A stretch of DNA of 64,000 nt, taken from Bacteroidota bacterium. Lineage in GTDB: Bacteria > Bacteroidota > Bacteroidia > 2-12-FULL-35-15. The notes under the pieces are model-generated. The model was not told where the DNA came from and did not search any database. It worked only from the letters and a program-made list of their open reading frames with translations. The stretch spans positions 434,001 through 498,000 of the forward strand of contig JADKIU010000007.1 in NCBI GenBank assembly GCA_016722565.1. Direction: 5' to 3'. The translations under genes and the position numbers were made by a program. Shown piece by piece: positions 41,112 through 49,593 of this stretch (its first letter is position 1; every line of letters begins with the position of its first letter).

Positions 41112-42200
41112 TTAAGGCATTTCAATTTCCATTGTTTCATCAACCCCTTCAAGAATTTCCACAAACTCCAAGTCGGATACACCCTTCTTTATTGTTGTCA
41201 ATTCTTTACTTCCTTTCTTTTTCACTTTAGTCCCTTCAACTAAAAATTCACGGGGGATGACCAATACATTTTTCTTTTCGGAGATGATGATGTTTGCCTC
41301 CACGGACATCCCGGAATATATTTGTGTGGTAGCATCCAATTGAATCGATGCCAATACTTTTGATGTTTTATTACTTTGATTGATACGCGGGTAGACCTCC
41401 ACCACTTTGCCTTTAAACACAGCATCCTTATAAGCATCAATTGCAAAAACAATCTCCTGATTGATCTTAATTAATGAGATATCTGTTTCATCAACGCTTA
41501 GTTCAATCTCAAATCGCTCACCATCACCAATCTCCATGAGCATAATTTGAGTGTTGATTAGCTCTCCCTCTTTTGGAGCAATATCATACACCTTTCCATT
41601 GACTGCAGAAGTAATTGTATAATCATTTTTGTTGGATACTTGTGCTTCGTATTGCAACTGTGCATTTTCGAGCTCCACACGAATTTTATCTTTTGTATTA
41701 ATGAACGAACTCAATGCTTTTAAATAGTTTTGTTTTGAAATATCAAACTGCGTTTTTGACTGATCGAGCTGTAATTTTGATGTGGCATTTTCCTTCATCA
41801 AAACCAAGAATCGGTTATAATTTACAGAATCCAATTCGTATTTTGATTTTGCAGAAGCGACATCTTGTTTCAATGCGGTGAGGTAAGCAGAATTTTGATT
41901 CGCATTATTCTGTGCCAATTGCAATAAGTTTTTAGCGGTATTTACATTCAATTCACTCACCTCACTTCGGATGGTCATTAATGCTTGTCCGATTTTTACT
42001 GAATCTCCCACTTCTACATGAATTTTTTCAATATATCCTGGTAACTTGCTGAATACTTTATAATCATTAATTGGAAATATTTTACCGGAAGCATACACGG
42101 CTTGCGTGAGGTCTTTCCGCGAAGGAATAGCTGTATCATCTTTGCTATTGCACGCTGCAATGACAATTGTTACAAATGCGATTAGGGTAAATTTTTTCAT
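41112..42200 (-). CDS. HlyD/MacA-family efflux adaptor lipoprotein
   Basis: A 362-residue periplasmic adaptor. The lipobox IVIAACNSKDD gives a lipid anchor near residue 17. Order: a barrel-sandwich half (YVEKIHVEVGDSVKIGQALMTI-like segment at about 50-75), a coiled-coil hairpin (NTAKNLLQLAQNNANQNSAYLTALKQDVASAKSKYELDSVNYNRF ... LQLDQSKTQFDISKQNYLKAL), the second lipoyl half (VNGKVYDIAPKEGELINTQ), and beta-barrel domains (EVYPRINQSNKTSKVLASIQLD, YSGMSVEANIII). It sits one base from the permease gene, giving a MacAB-like tripartite export unit; no TolC is in this operon, but one is encoded at 47362. Confidence 0.9.
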   Translation of the reverse strand: MKKFTLIAFVTIVIAACNSKDDTAIPSRKDLTQAVYASGKIFPINDYKVFSKLPGYIEKIHVEVGDSVKIGQALMTIRSEVSELNVNTAKNLLQLAQNNANQNSAYLTALKQDVASAKSKYELDSVNYNRFLVLMKENATSKLQLDQSKTQFDISKQNYLKALSSFINTKDKIRVELENAQLQYEAQVSNKNDYTITSAVNGKVYDIAPKEGELINTQIMLMEIGDGERFEIELSVDETDISLIKINQEIVFAIDAYKDAVFKGKVVEVYPRINQSNKTSKVLASIQLDATTQIYSGMSVEANIIISEKKNVLVIPREFLVEGTKVKKKGSKELTTIKKGVSDLEFVEILEGVDETMEIEMP

Positions 42201-42203
42201 TTT

Positions 42204-42608
42204 TTATTTGTTTTCAATATTTAAAAATAATTTTTTGTGCACGCGTGTTAGTACGTTTTCGAATATCAGCCGAATGAATACATTCGCCTGAATTGACACC
42301 TTCTCTGTTATTTCCGTAGTACTTCCGTGTGGCACCAGCACAAATTCTAACTTTAACAAAACACCTTTTCTGACAACGGAGCTCATTGTTATTGTTTTGC
42401 TTTTTTCAAGAGCATCCAACCTCACTTTATAATTAAAACGAAAAGGAATAAACAGAACATTTATTTTTTCATAAAAGATATATTCATTTTCTCCAGCACT
42501 ATCAATCTTATAAACTACAGGATGAACGCTAACAAAGTTAAGCATATCCGACAATTCATCATAAATGATGTTTGCAGGTTTAGATATATTATACCGAAGT
42601 GTCACCAT
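42204..42608 (-). CDS. SRPBCC-like small protein
   Basis: A 134-residue protein without signal peptide. The pattern MVTLRYNISKPANIIYDELSDMLNFVSVHPVVYKI, then NEYIFYEKI, YKVRLDAL, VLLKLEFVLVPHGSTTEITEKVSI and a C-terminal amphipathic helix (FIRLIFENVLTRVHKKLFLNIE) matches the START/Bet v1 (SRPBCC) fold, which binds hydrophobic ligands. It lies three bases upstream of the adaptor gene and is probably the first gene of that operon; a lipid-like substrate for the exporter would fit but is unproven. Confidence 0.7.
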   Translation of the reverse strand: MVTLRYNISKPANIIYDELSDMLNFVSVHPVVYKIDSAGENEYIFYEKINVLFIPFRFNYKVRLDALEKSKTITMSSVVRKGVLLKLEFVLVPHGSTTEITEKVSIQANVFIRLIFENVLTRVHKKLFLNIENK

Positions 42609-42619
42609 TTTCTTTCGAA

Positions 42620-42650
42620 AAAAAAAGGCTCCACAAGATGTGAAGCCTTT
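42620..42650 (-). terminator. Terminator of the RND efflux operon
   Basis: GGCTTCACA and TGTGGAGCC (one mismatch, minus strand, 42628-42648) followed by a T-run. It separates the RND operon from the SRPBCC/ABC operon. Confidence 0.75.
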
Positions 42651-42656
42651 CGATTA

Positions 42657-45600
42657 TTAATAGTCTAAATTACCATATTCTAATTTTGTGCCTCTCACAT
42701 AAAGAATAAATCGCATCAACAAAACAAAGAAGGGAACGTACATCAATGCAGCAGATAATCCCATGTATTTTAAAACGATTTCTGATTTACGTTTTAATCG
42801 CTCCGACATCAGGTACATAGCAGGAACCAAAAGTAATGTAAGGAAAGTTGCAAATGCTAAACCGAAAATCATCGTCCAAGCAAGCGGTCCCCAAAACACA
42901 ACATTATCTCCACCAAAATATAACTGAGGGTTATTTGATGCAAATAAGGTTTCAAAATCCATATTTAAACCAACTGCTAAAGGAATCAAGCCTAATATTG
43001 CAGCTGTTGCAGTAAGAATTACGGGTGTCATACGTGTTCGTCCAGCTTCCACTGTAGCGTCCCACAAACTCATTCCTTGTCCTCGCGCCATTTCGGCAAA
43101 TTCAATTAGCAAAATCCCATTACGAACAACAACACCACCCAATGCAATAATTCCGACACCAGTCATGACAATACTCATATCCATCTTAAATAAGGCCGTT
43201 CCAATTAACACACCTATGATACTAAACAAAATTTCAGATAAGATAATTAACGGTTTACCAACGGCATTAAATTGGAGTACCAAAATCAAGAGCATTAGCG
43301 CAATGGAATAAAGTAAAGCTGTTCCAAGAAATGCACCCGTTTCAGCTTGCTCTTCTTGTTGTCCGGTGAGCGCAACAGTAACTTTACCAACGGGAACATA
43401 TTCGGCAAGCGCCTTTTTCACAACACCCACCACTTCGTTTTCATTAAATCCGGTAACAACATTAGATGACAATGAAATGACCCGCTTTTGCATTTTACGT
43501 TTAATTCCACCGTAGGTATTACTGTATTCTACAGTAGCAAATGAAGACAATGGAACACTTCTTAAAATACCACCCATGTTCATATCACGGAAAGTAATTT
43601 TTAAATTCCTCAATGCTTCAATATTGTTTCGTTGATCATACTTATATCGTAATTGAATTGGATACTGATCATTTTCATCTCTGAACTTACTTATTTCAGA
43701 ACCAAAAACAGCATTTCTTATTTCCATCCCGATAGTTGCAGTACTAATTCCCTCACGATTTGCTCGTTCACGATCAATGTTAAATACAATTTCCGGTTTA
43801 ATTGTTTCAAAATCGGATTTAATATTTACAACCCCTTCAATTTTTCGTTTATCCAAAAATCTTTTTAATTGAATTGAGTTTGAAACCAATTCATCAAAAT
43901 TATCTCCGGTTATTTCGATATTTATTGGTTTAGAAACTGGAGGTCCCGCTTGTTCTTTTGAAACAGAGATTTCAGCTCCAGGAATATTCCAATTCATTTT
44001 TTGAAGTTCTTCCAAATATTTTGATGTCGATTGCCCATCTCGATCTTTGAAGTCAACAAATGAAATAGCAATTTTACCTCTGTTTGGATAATCACTTTGA
44101 TCTTGATCCTGCGGATCTGTAGTTTGTTTTGTAACGTTAGTAATGATTGATTTTACAATTTTGTTAGAATCTCCTAATACTTGATTCACTTTACTTTCAG
44201 CAATTAGCATTGCTTTATTCGTCTGAATCGGATCTGTTCCAACAGGTAATTTCAAATAAACATAAACAAAGTTGGGATCTCCTTGCGGGAAGAAAACCAC
44301 CTTTGGGCCACGTACAGTAAAAAAGATAAGTGAAAGCACAAATAATCCAAACACACCAATCAACGCTAATCCTGGGCGTTTCAAGAATCTTGTTAAAAAT
44401 TTAACATAACGTGTTTGAAATGCTGGCCATGTTTTCGTCTGAAATTTTTCAAAAATTCCATACAACACAAATTTATTTAATAAATAAAAGCCGAGAATAA
44501 AGAAGGTTAAATTTCCGGTGGCATGATGTCCTTGCATATGAATAAATAGGGCAAGAACAACAAATCCAATAACAGTAAACGTAGTGTTTTTTGTCCATTT
44601 CTCTTTGTGATTTGCAATATGTGGCTTCATAAAGTCTACTGCAAAAACAGGATTAACGATGTAAGCAACTAGCAAGGAAGCGAGCAATGTAACAATCAGT
44701 GTAATGGGCAGGAAAAACATAAATTTACCGATGATTCCATTCCAGAATAAAAGCGGAACGAACGGAGCAAGAGTTGTTAATGTTCCGCTCAATACAGGCA
44801 TGAACACTTCTCCGGCTGCCATCTTTGCTGCCGTTTTAATATCCACTTTCCCATTATCAAAAATCCGATGTGTATTTTCAATTACTACCACAGCATCATC
44901 TACAACAATTCCGAGTGCGAGTAAAAATGCGAACAATACAATCATGTTCATTGTATAACTGAAGTCGAATGCTCCTCCAATTGCCGGCATAGCCCAAAAA
45001 GCAATGAACATGGAGAGGGGAACTGATGCTGCAACAAACAATGCATTGGTAACGCCCATAAAGAACATTAAAATAAACGTTACCAAAATAAATCCAATAA
45101 TAATGGTATTAATAAGGTCATGAAGCGTGCTTCTGGTTTTTTCCGATTGATCACCTGTAACGGTAACTTTCAGATCTGTAGGAAAGTCCTCTTTCTTCAT
45201 TGTTTCCAACAGCGCAGTAATTTTATCAGAAGCATCAATTAAATTTTCTCCGGATCTTTTTACAATATTCAGAGTAATAACATTTTTACCTTCCAAACGG
45301 GCATAACTTTCTTGCTCTTTATTTCCATCAATAACATCCGCAATATCCTTTAAATAAAGTTTTGCTCCTGTTCCTGAGGTAACGATAATATTTTCAATTT
45401 CTGAAACAGATTTGAATTCTCCTTTGATAGAAATATTTCTTTTCATTCCATCCATCGGCACCAACCCACCAGAAAAATTCATGTTTTCATATTGAACTGC
45501 ACGCTGAATGTCACCTAAAGACAAATTAGCAGATTGCATTTTATACATGTCAACATTCACTTGAATTTCTCGTTCCAAATCTCCAACCATAATTACTTTA

Positions 45601-46127
45601 GAAATCTCCTTCATCCCTTCAATCTTATCTTTAACACTCTCTGCATATAGCTTAAGTTTGTTCAGATCCATTTTTCCTGCCAGATTCACATACATAATTG
45701 GCAACTCTGAAAAGTTAACTTCCATCACATTTGGCTGACGTGTAAGATCTTTTGGAAGATCCATTGCTGCTTTATCAACAGCATCCTTTACCTTTTCCTT
45801 TACATCCGACACTTTCATGTTGGTATTAAACTCTACCATAATTACAGACACATCCTGTAATGAAGTGGAGTTCAACTTTTTCATCCCAGACAAGCCTTTC
45901 AATTGTTTTTCAATTGGTTTGGTAACAAGGTTCTCAATGTTCGTAGGAGAGTTTCCTAAGTAAACAGTATTAATATATATTGTTGGGACAACAATTTCTG
46001 GAAAGCTCTCTTTCGGAAGACTGTTGTAAGAAAAAAGTCCTGCAATCGTGATAAAAAATGTAAGTATGTAAATACTGATTTTATTATCAATCGCCCAACT
46101 GGATGGTTTAAATTCTTTAAATTTCAT
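42657..46127 (-). CDS. RND efflux transporter permease, long form
   Basis: A 1156-residue inner-membrane proton-driven pump of the AcrB/MdtB class. Visible: N-terminal helix after WAIDNKISIYILTFFITIAGLFSYNSLPKESFPEIVVPTIYI, porter repeats, GDQSEKTRSTLHDLINTIIIGFILV, and the TM4 proton-relay segment FLLALGIVVDDAVVVIENTHRIFD with paired aspartates. The second half has TGQQEEQAETGAFLGTALLYSIALMLLILVLQF and a closing PAMYLMSERLKRK. It exceeds the usual ~1040 residues because of an extra two-helix insert between the halves (VIGFVVLALFIHMQGH and GNLTFFILGFYLLNKFVLYG) and an extra C-terminal helix (LMYVPFFVLLMRFILYV). Encoded after its adaptor and TolC. Confidence 0.93.
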   Translation of the reverse strand: MKFKEFKPSSWAIDNKISIYILTFFITIAGLFSYNSLPKESFPEIVVPTIYINTVYLGNSPTNIENLVTKPIEKQLKGLSGMKKLNSTSLQDVSVIMVEFNTNMKVSDVKEKVKDAVDKAAMDLPKDLTRQPNVMEVNFSELPIMYVNLAGKMDLNKLKLYAESVKDKIEGMKEISKVIMVGDLEREIQVNVDMYKMQSANLSLGDIQRAVQYENMNFSGGLVPMDGMKRNISIKGEFKSVSEIENIIVTSGTGAKLYLKDIADVIDGNKEQESYARLEGKNVITLNIVKRSGENLIDASDKITALLETMKKEDFPTDLKVTVTGDQSEKTRSTLHDLINTIIIGFILVTFILMFFMGVTNALFVAASVPLSMFIAFWAMPAIGGAFDFSYTMNMIVLFAFLLALGIVVDDAVVVIENTHRIFDNGKVDIKTAAKMAAGEVFMPVLSGTLTTLAPFVPLLFWNGIIGKFMFFLPITLIVTLLASLLVAYIVNPVFAVDFMKPHIANHKEKWTKNTTFTVIGFVVLALFIHMQGHHATGNLTFFILGFYLLNKFVLYGIFEKFQTKTWPAFQTRYVKFLTRFLKRPGLALIGVFGLFVLSLIFFTVRGPKVVFFPQGDPNFVYVYLKLPVGTDPIQTNKAMLIAESKVNQVLGDSNKIVKSIITNVTKQTTDPQDQDQSDYPNRGKIAISFVDFKDRDGQSTSKYLEELQKMNWNIPGAEISVSKEQAGPPVSKPINIEITGDNFDELVSNSIQLKRFLDKRKIEGVVNIKSDFETIKPEIVFNIDRERANREGISTATIGMEIRNAVFGSEISKFRDENDQYPIQLRYKYDQRNNIEALRNLKITFRDMNMGGILRSVPLSSFATVEYSNTYGGIKRKMQKRVISLSSNVVTGFNENEVVGVVKKALAEYVPVGKVTVALTGQQEEQAETGAFLGTALLYSIALMLLILVLQFNAVGKPLIILSEILFSIIGVLIGTALFKMDMSIVMTGVGIIALGGVVVRNGILLIEFAEMARGQGMSLWDATVEAGRTRMTPVILTATAAILGLIPLAVGLNMDFETLFASNNPQLYFGGDNVVFWGPLAWTMIFGLAFATFLTLLLVPAMYLMSERLKRKSEIVLKYMGLSAALMYVPFFVLLMRFILYVRGTKLEYGNLDY

Positions 46128-46221
46128 ATTTCTATTTCTTTTGTCGTTTACCCATTTTGTGCAGAGAATTCAGCACCAACAAAGAGGAAAACAGGCTGTT
46201 AAATTTTATTTTAGGCAAGTT

Positions 46222-47325
46222 TTATTTTTTATAAATAATCGCATCGTCTTCATTAACGATATCATAACCTAGCGTAAGCAAAACATCTCCTTCTTTCAAA
46301 CCAGAAACTACTTCAGCTTTTCCATTATATGTTTTTCCGATTTTCACCAATTGTTTCTTAGCTGTGTTTCCTTTTGCTAAATAAACAAACTCCTGATTGC
46401 TTTCATCTTTTTGTATGGTTCGAACAGGGATTAAAATTTCAGGTTCAGATGATTGATAGTCGTTAATGCTCAATTTAGCCACCATGTTTGGATGATACTC
46501 TTTTTTATTATCCAGCAATACTTCTACAGAAAAAGTTCTGCTTGCATTATTAATCGCACGCGATACAAAATCAACCTTTGTAACAATAGAATCGTTTGTG
46601 TCCGGAAAATGAATTACCACTTCATTTCCTTTTTTAATTTTAGACGCATACGTTTCTGCAACATCTGCTTTTACTTTTAGGTTCGAATAGTTAATCACAC
46701 GGATAGCAGGATTCTTAGCAACGGCTTGTCCGAATTTAATGTCCACTGCATCTACCGTTCCATTGATTGGGGAAATAATTTTGGTCATGCGCAATTGTTC
46801 TTGCATTGCAGCCATCTTTTTTTCCATGCTTTCTTTATTTGTTTTTGCTTGAAGGTATTGTACTTCGGTTCCTATTTTCTGTTCCCAAAGATTTTTTTGT
46901 TTTTCAAAAATCTGATTTACTAAATCTGAATTTGTTTGCAAATCTGATATTTGTTGGTTAATCGCACGAGCATCCGTTTCAGCAAGCACCTGTCCAACAC
47001 TCACCTCATCACCAGTTTTTACATTGATTTTAGTAATCGTACCTGGCATTTCAGTACTCAATGCAACATTTTGATCTGCATCCACACGCCCTTGAACATC
47101 AATATAGTTTTTAAACACTTCTGCTTTTAGTGTCATTACGGCAACAGCAATTCCATTTTTTGCTGAGTCTGCCCCAGTATTCAACTCCGCTTCCAGTGCA
47201 GCAATTTTTGCTTTAATGTCTACTTCCTGTTTTTTCAAATCTTCCAGTTGTGCTTTTTTATCTTCACCTGAACCACAAGCAATTAATAACAAAGTAAGGG
47301 TTGGTATCAATAATAATTTTTTCAT
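46222..47325 (-). CDS. RND efflux periplasmic adaptor (MFP) lipoprotein
   Basis: A 367-residue adaptor. The lipobox LLLIACGSGEDKK anchors it near residue 17. A short N-terminal coiled coil (AQLEDLKKQEVDIKAKIAALEAEL) precedes the barrel-sandwich domain (VDADQNVALSTEMPGTITKINVKTGDEVSVGQVLAETD), a coiled-coil hairpin, the second lipoyl motif (IISPINGTVDAVDIKFGQAV), and beta-barrel and MP domains (IKKGNEVVIHFPD, YHPNMVAKLSINDY, VSGLKEGDVLLTLGYDIV). It links the RND pump to TolC; gaps of about 94 and 36 bases to its neighbours indicate one transcript. Confidence 0.93.
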   Translation of the reverse strand: MKKLLLIPTLTLLLIACGSGEDKKAQLEDLKKQEVDIKAKIAALEAELNTGADSAKNGIAVAVMTLKAEVFKNYIDVQGRVDADQNVALSTEMPGTITKINVKTGDEVSVGQVLAETDARAINQQISDLQTNSDLVNQIFEKQKNLWEQKIGTEVQYLQAKTNKESMEKKMAAMQEQLRMTKIISPINGTVDAVDIKFGQAVAKNPAIRVINYSNLKVKADVAETYASKIKKGNEVVIHFPDTNDSIVTKVDFVSRAINNASRTFSVEVLLDNKKEYHPNMVAKLSINDYQSSEPEILIPVRTIQKDESNQEFVYLAKGNTAKKQLVKIGKTYNGKAEVVSGLKEGDVLLTLGYDIVNEDDAIIYKK

Positions 47326-47361
47326 CTTTTTAAAGTATTATATCGTGTTTAATGTTTTTAG

Positions 47362-48708
47362 TTATTTAAGATTTCCGTTTGCTTTATCAAAATCAATTTT
47401 TGCGACAAGTGCATCAAACAGTGCATTAAAGTAATTTGTTTGTGCTTCTTTCAAACTGGTTTCAGCAGTAATCATTTCCAAATTCGAACCAACGCCTTGC
47501 TCATATTTCAGTTTCGAAACGCGCACTACTTCTTCTGCGATGGCAATGTTCTTTTTCTGATTTTCTAAAGACATGGCTGCATTTTTCAAAATGGAAGTTG
47601 CAGATGCTAATTCGAGGTCAATTGATTTTTTAATAAAATCAACATTGTTTTCTGCTTTCAAAACAGAAAGTTTTGCTTGTTGATTTTTATAATGTCTCTG
47701 AAACCCAGTAAAAATTGGCAACGTTACTTTTGCCCCAATAACACCCGTTGGATACCATTGTTTGTCGGTATCAAAAATATCAAACTCATTTCGCTGAGCA
47801 GCGCCACTCACACTTCCATAAGCAAATGCAGTTGGCAAGTAAGAAAATCGTTGACGTTTCAAATCCAATTTTGCTAACTTATATTGTGAATCAAATAAAC
47901 TGTACTCAACACGTTTCTCGTAATCAAATTTTTGGGTAACCGCATCAGATAGCACTTCTAATTTTACATCTGTTAGTTTATCTGTTAAAATAAGATTAGC
48001 GTAAATATCCATCCCCATTTGATATTTTAACAAATAGACACCCAATTGTAACAAGCGATCTACTTTTTCGCGCTCTGTCATTAAATTATTATAAGTAACA
48101 ATCAGTCGGTCGTAATCCAACTTTTCAACAAAGCCATTATCAAGCAATGCTTTTGTGTCCTCCATTGTTTTTTTAATTCTAACAATCGTTGCGTCCATTA
48201 ATTGCATGCGCTCCTGATTTACCAACACGGTATAATATGCTTTTGAAATGGTGGAAGCTGCTTCTATTTTTGTACGTTCCGTAGACTTTTTAGAAATTTC
48301 AACAAATGTTTTAGATGCTTTTACTCCTAAAAAATAATCTCCACTAAAGATTAACTGCGAGGCATCAATACCGGCTGTAGCATTGTATTTTGTTCCAAAT
48401 TTCACAGCAGCAAATGTTCCCGGAGGGCCTCCAAAAAAATCAGCTGGGATAAGCGATGTGGGTAATTCAACGAAATTTCTTAAATCGAAACTCGAGGAAA
48501 TTTGCGGCAAGCCCATTCCCATGATTTCGTTCACTTTTTGTTGAGCAATTTGTTCATCAATAATGGCATTTTTAACATCCTTTTGGTTTTCCAATGCATA
48601 TTTAATGGATTGCTGTAATGAAAAAGAAAACGATGCACTGTCCTTCGTTTGAGCAAACGAATTCATTGTAAACAATGCCATTCCTAATATTATTACTATT
48701 TTTTTCAT
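47362..48708 (-). CDS. TolC family outer-membrane efflux channel
   Basis: A 448-residue protein with signal peptide (MKKIVIILGMALFTMNSFA). It has two OEP repeats of long helices and strands: FSLQQSIKYALENQKDVKNAIIDEQIAQQKVNEIMGMGLPQISSSF at the start, and LKYEQGVGSNLEMITAETSLKEAQTNYFNALFDALVAKIDFDKANG at the end, the conserved close of the family. It gives the outer-membrane exit for the RND pump and may also serve the MacAB-like exporter downstream. It begins 11 bases after the tetR stop. Confidence 0.93.
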   Translation of the reverse strand: MKKIVIILGMALFTMNSFAQTKDSASFSFSLQQSIKYALENQKDVKNAIIDEQIAQQKVNEIMGMGLPQISSSFDLRNFVELPTSLIPADFFGGPPGTFAAVKFGTKYNATAGIDASQLIFSGDYFLGVKASKTFVEISKKSTERTKIEAASTISKAYYTVLVNQERMQLMDATIVRIKKTMEDTKALLDNGFVEKLDYDRLIVTYNNLMTEREKVDRLLQLGVYLLKYQMGMDIYANLILTDKLTDVKLEVLSDAVTQKFDYEKRVEYSLFDSQYKLAKLDLKRQRFSYLPTAFAYGSVSGAAQRNEFDIFDTDKQWYPTGVIGAKVTLPIFTGFQRHYKNQQAKLSVLKAENNVDFIKKSIDLELASATSILKNAAMSLENQKKNIAIAEEVVRVSKLKYEQGVGSNLEMITAETSLKEAQTNYFNALFDALVAKIDFDKANGNLK

Positions 48709-48719
48709 ACGATATTGTT

Positions 48720-49334
48720 TTATTCTTCTTCGGTAAGTTGTTTATATTTATTAATCATTTTATGTCCTTTGAGTGTACAAATACCATGAAGAAAATGATC
48801 AATCATGGTTATTTGAACTTCCAGCATTTTAAATTTATCAGGTGGGAAAACATCTAGGTTTAGTCCCATCTCTACTTGTTCGATACGCATTCGAGCCAAA
48901 ATTTTTGCATTTAAATCTGCCCGAACCAACCCTTCTTTGATGCCACGTTCTATTGAACTTTCCACCATTTTTGCCATACAATCATTTTTGAAATTTTTGA
49001 ATTGTTTCCAGGCGTTGGGGTGGTACTTTTGTAAATCGTAAAAAATATTCGGATTTACTTTTGAAAACATTGCACCCATGTGTTTCATCATGTTAAACAC
49101 CTCAACAATTACATTCTCTGATTCTTCCTGAATTTGTTTTAATTCACACTCATCTTCTTTAATTTTAACGCTCATTAATGTTTCTACTAATTCATTTTTG
49201 TCGCTAAAAAAAGTATAAATTGTTTTTTTGGATATCGCCAAATGTTTTGCAATATCATCCATTGTAACACTCTTAATACCATACTTAAAGAACAGCTCTT
49301 GTGCACCTAACAATATTCTGTCTTTTGTTTCCAT
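48720..49334 (-). CDS. TetR/AcrR family transcriptional regulator
   Basis: A 204-residue repressor. The N-terminal HTH spans about 8-50: RILLGAQELFFKYGIKSVTMDDIAKHLAISKKTIYTFFSDKNELVETLM. The C-terminal ligand domain is helical and not closely recognisable. It is the first gene of the efflux operon tetR-tolC-adaptor-RND and very likely represses it. The promoter upstream overlaps an inverted repeat GGAAAC-N15-GTTTCC, and a second copy of that repeat lies 75 bases further on (see 49367 and 49450). Confidence 0.92.
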   Translation of the reverse strand: METKDRILLGAQELFFKYGIKSVTMDDIAKHLAISKKTIYTFFSDKNELVETLMSVKIKEDECELKQIQEESENVIVEVFNMMKHMGAMFSKVNPNIFYDLQKYHPNAWKQFKNFKNDCMAKMVESSIERGIKEGLVRADLNAKILARMRIEQVEMGLNLDVFPPDKFKMLEVQITMIDHFLHGICTLKGHKMINKYKQLTEEE

Positions 49335-49359
49335 TTTTCATTTTCTATTAAATCCGCGG

Positions 49360-49388
49360 CAAAACTATGGAAACATTTTTATTCCCAA
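49360..49388 (-). promoter_or_regulatory. Promoter of the tetR efflux operon
   Basis: Minus strand TTG at 49386-49388, 18-base spacer, TAGTTTTG at 49360-49367: a full Bacteroidota-type match, 25 bases upstream of the tetR ATG. Confidence 0.65.
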
Positions 49389-49397
49389 CGTTTCCAT
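49367..49397. promoter_or_regulatory. Candidate TetR operator 1
   Basis: Perfect inverted repeat ATGGAAAC (49367-49374) and GTTTCCAT (49390-49397) with a 15-base spacer, covering the promoter spacer and the -33 box. A third half-site, GTTTCCAT, lies at 49327-49334 over the tetR start codon. Confidence 0.65.
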
Positions 49398-49449
49398 TGC
49401 ATTATATTTTGTGAAAAATCGTAACAAATTGATTATCAGAATCAAAATC

Positions 49450-49477
49450 GGAAACTATTTTTAACAAAAATGTTTCC
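49450..49477. promoter_or_regulatory. Candidate TetR operator 2
   Basis: GGAAAC (49450-49455) and GTTTCC (49472-49477) with a 16-base spacer. Spacers of both sites contain ATTTTTA right after the left half-site. It lies in the gap toward the divergent surface-protein gene. Confidence 0.55.
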
Positions 49478-49593
49478 TGGAGCGCAGAGTTTCCCATTTT
49501 GTGTTCACCGTGCAGATGAGAATGTACACCTTTTTTATTTTTTACATTCGTTTAAAAGGCTTATTTTTAGCACGCAAAAAAAATGAAGTACAC

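Noticed and set aside
44704..44958. 84-residue plus-strand open frame inside the RND pump gene
   Set aside because: Antisense shadow of a well-supported pump gene; no promoter, signal or family resemblance.
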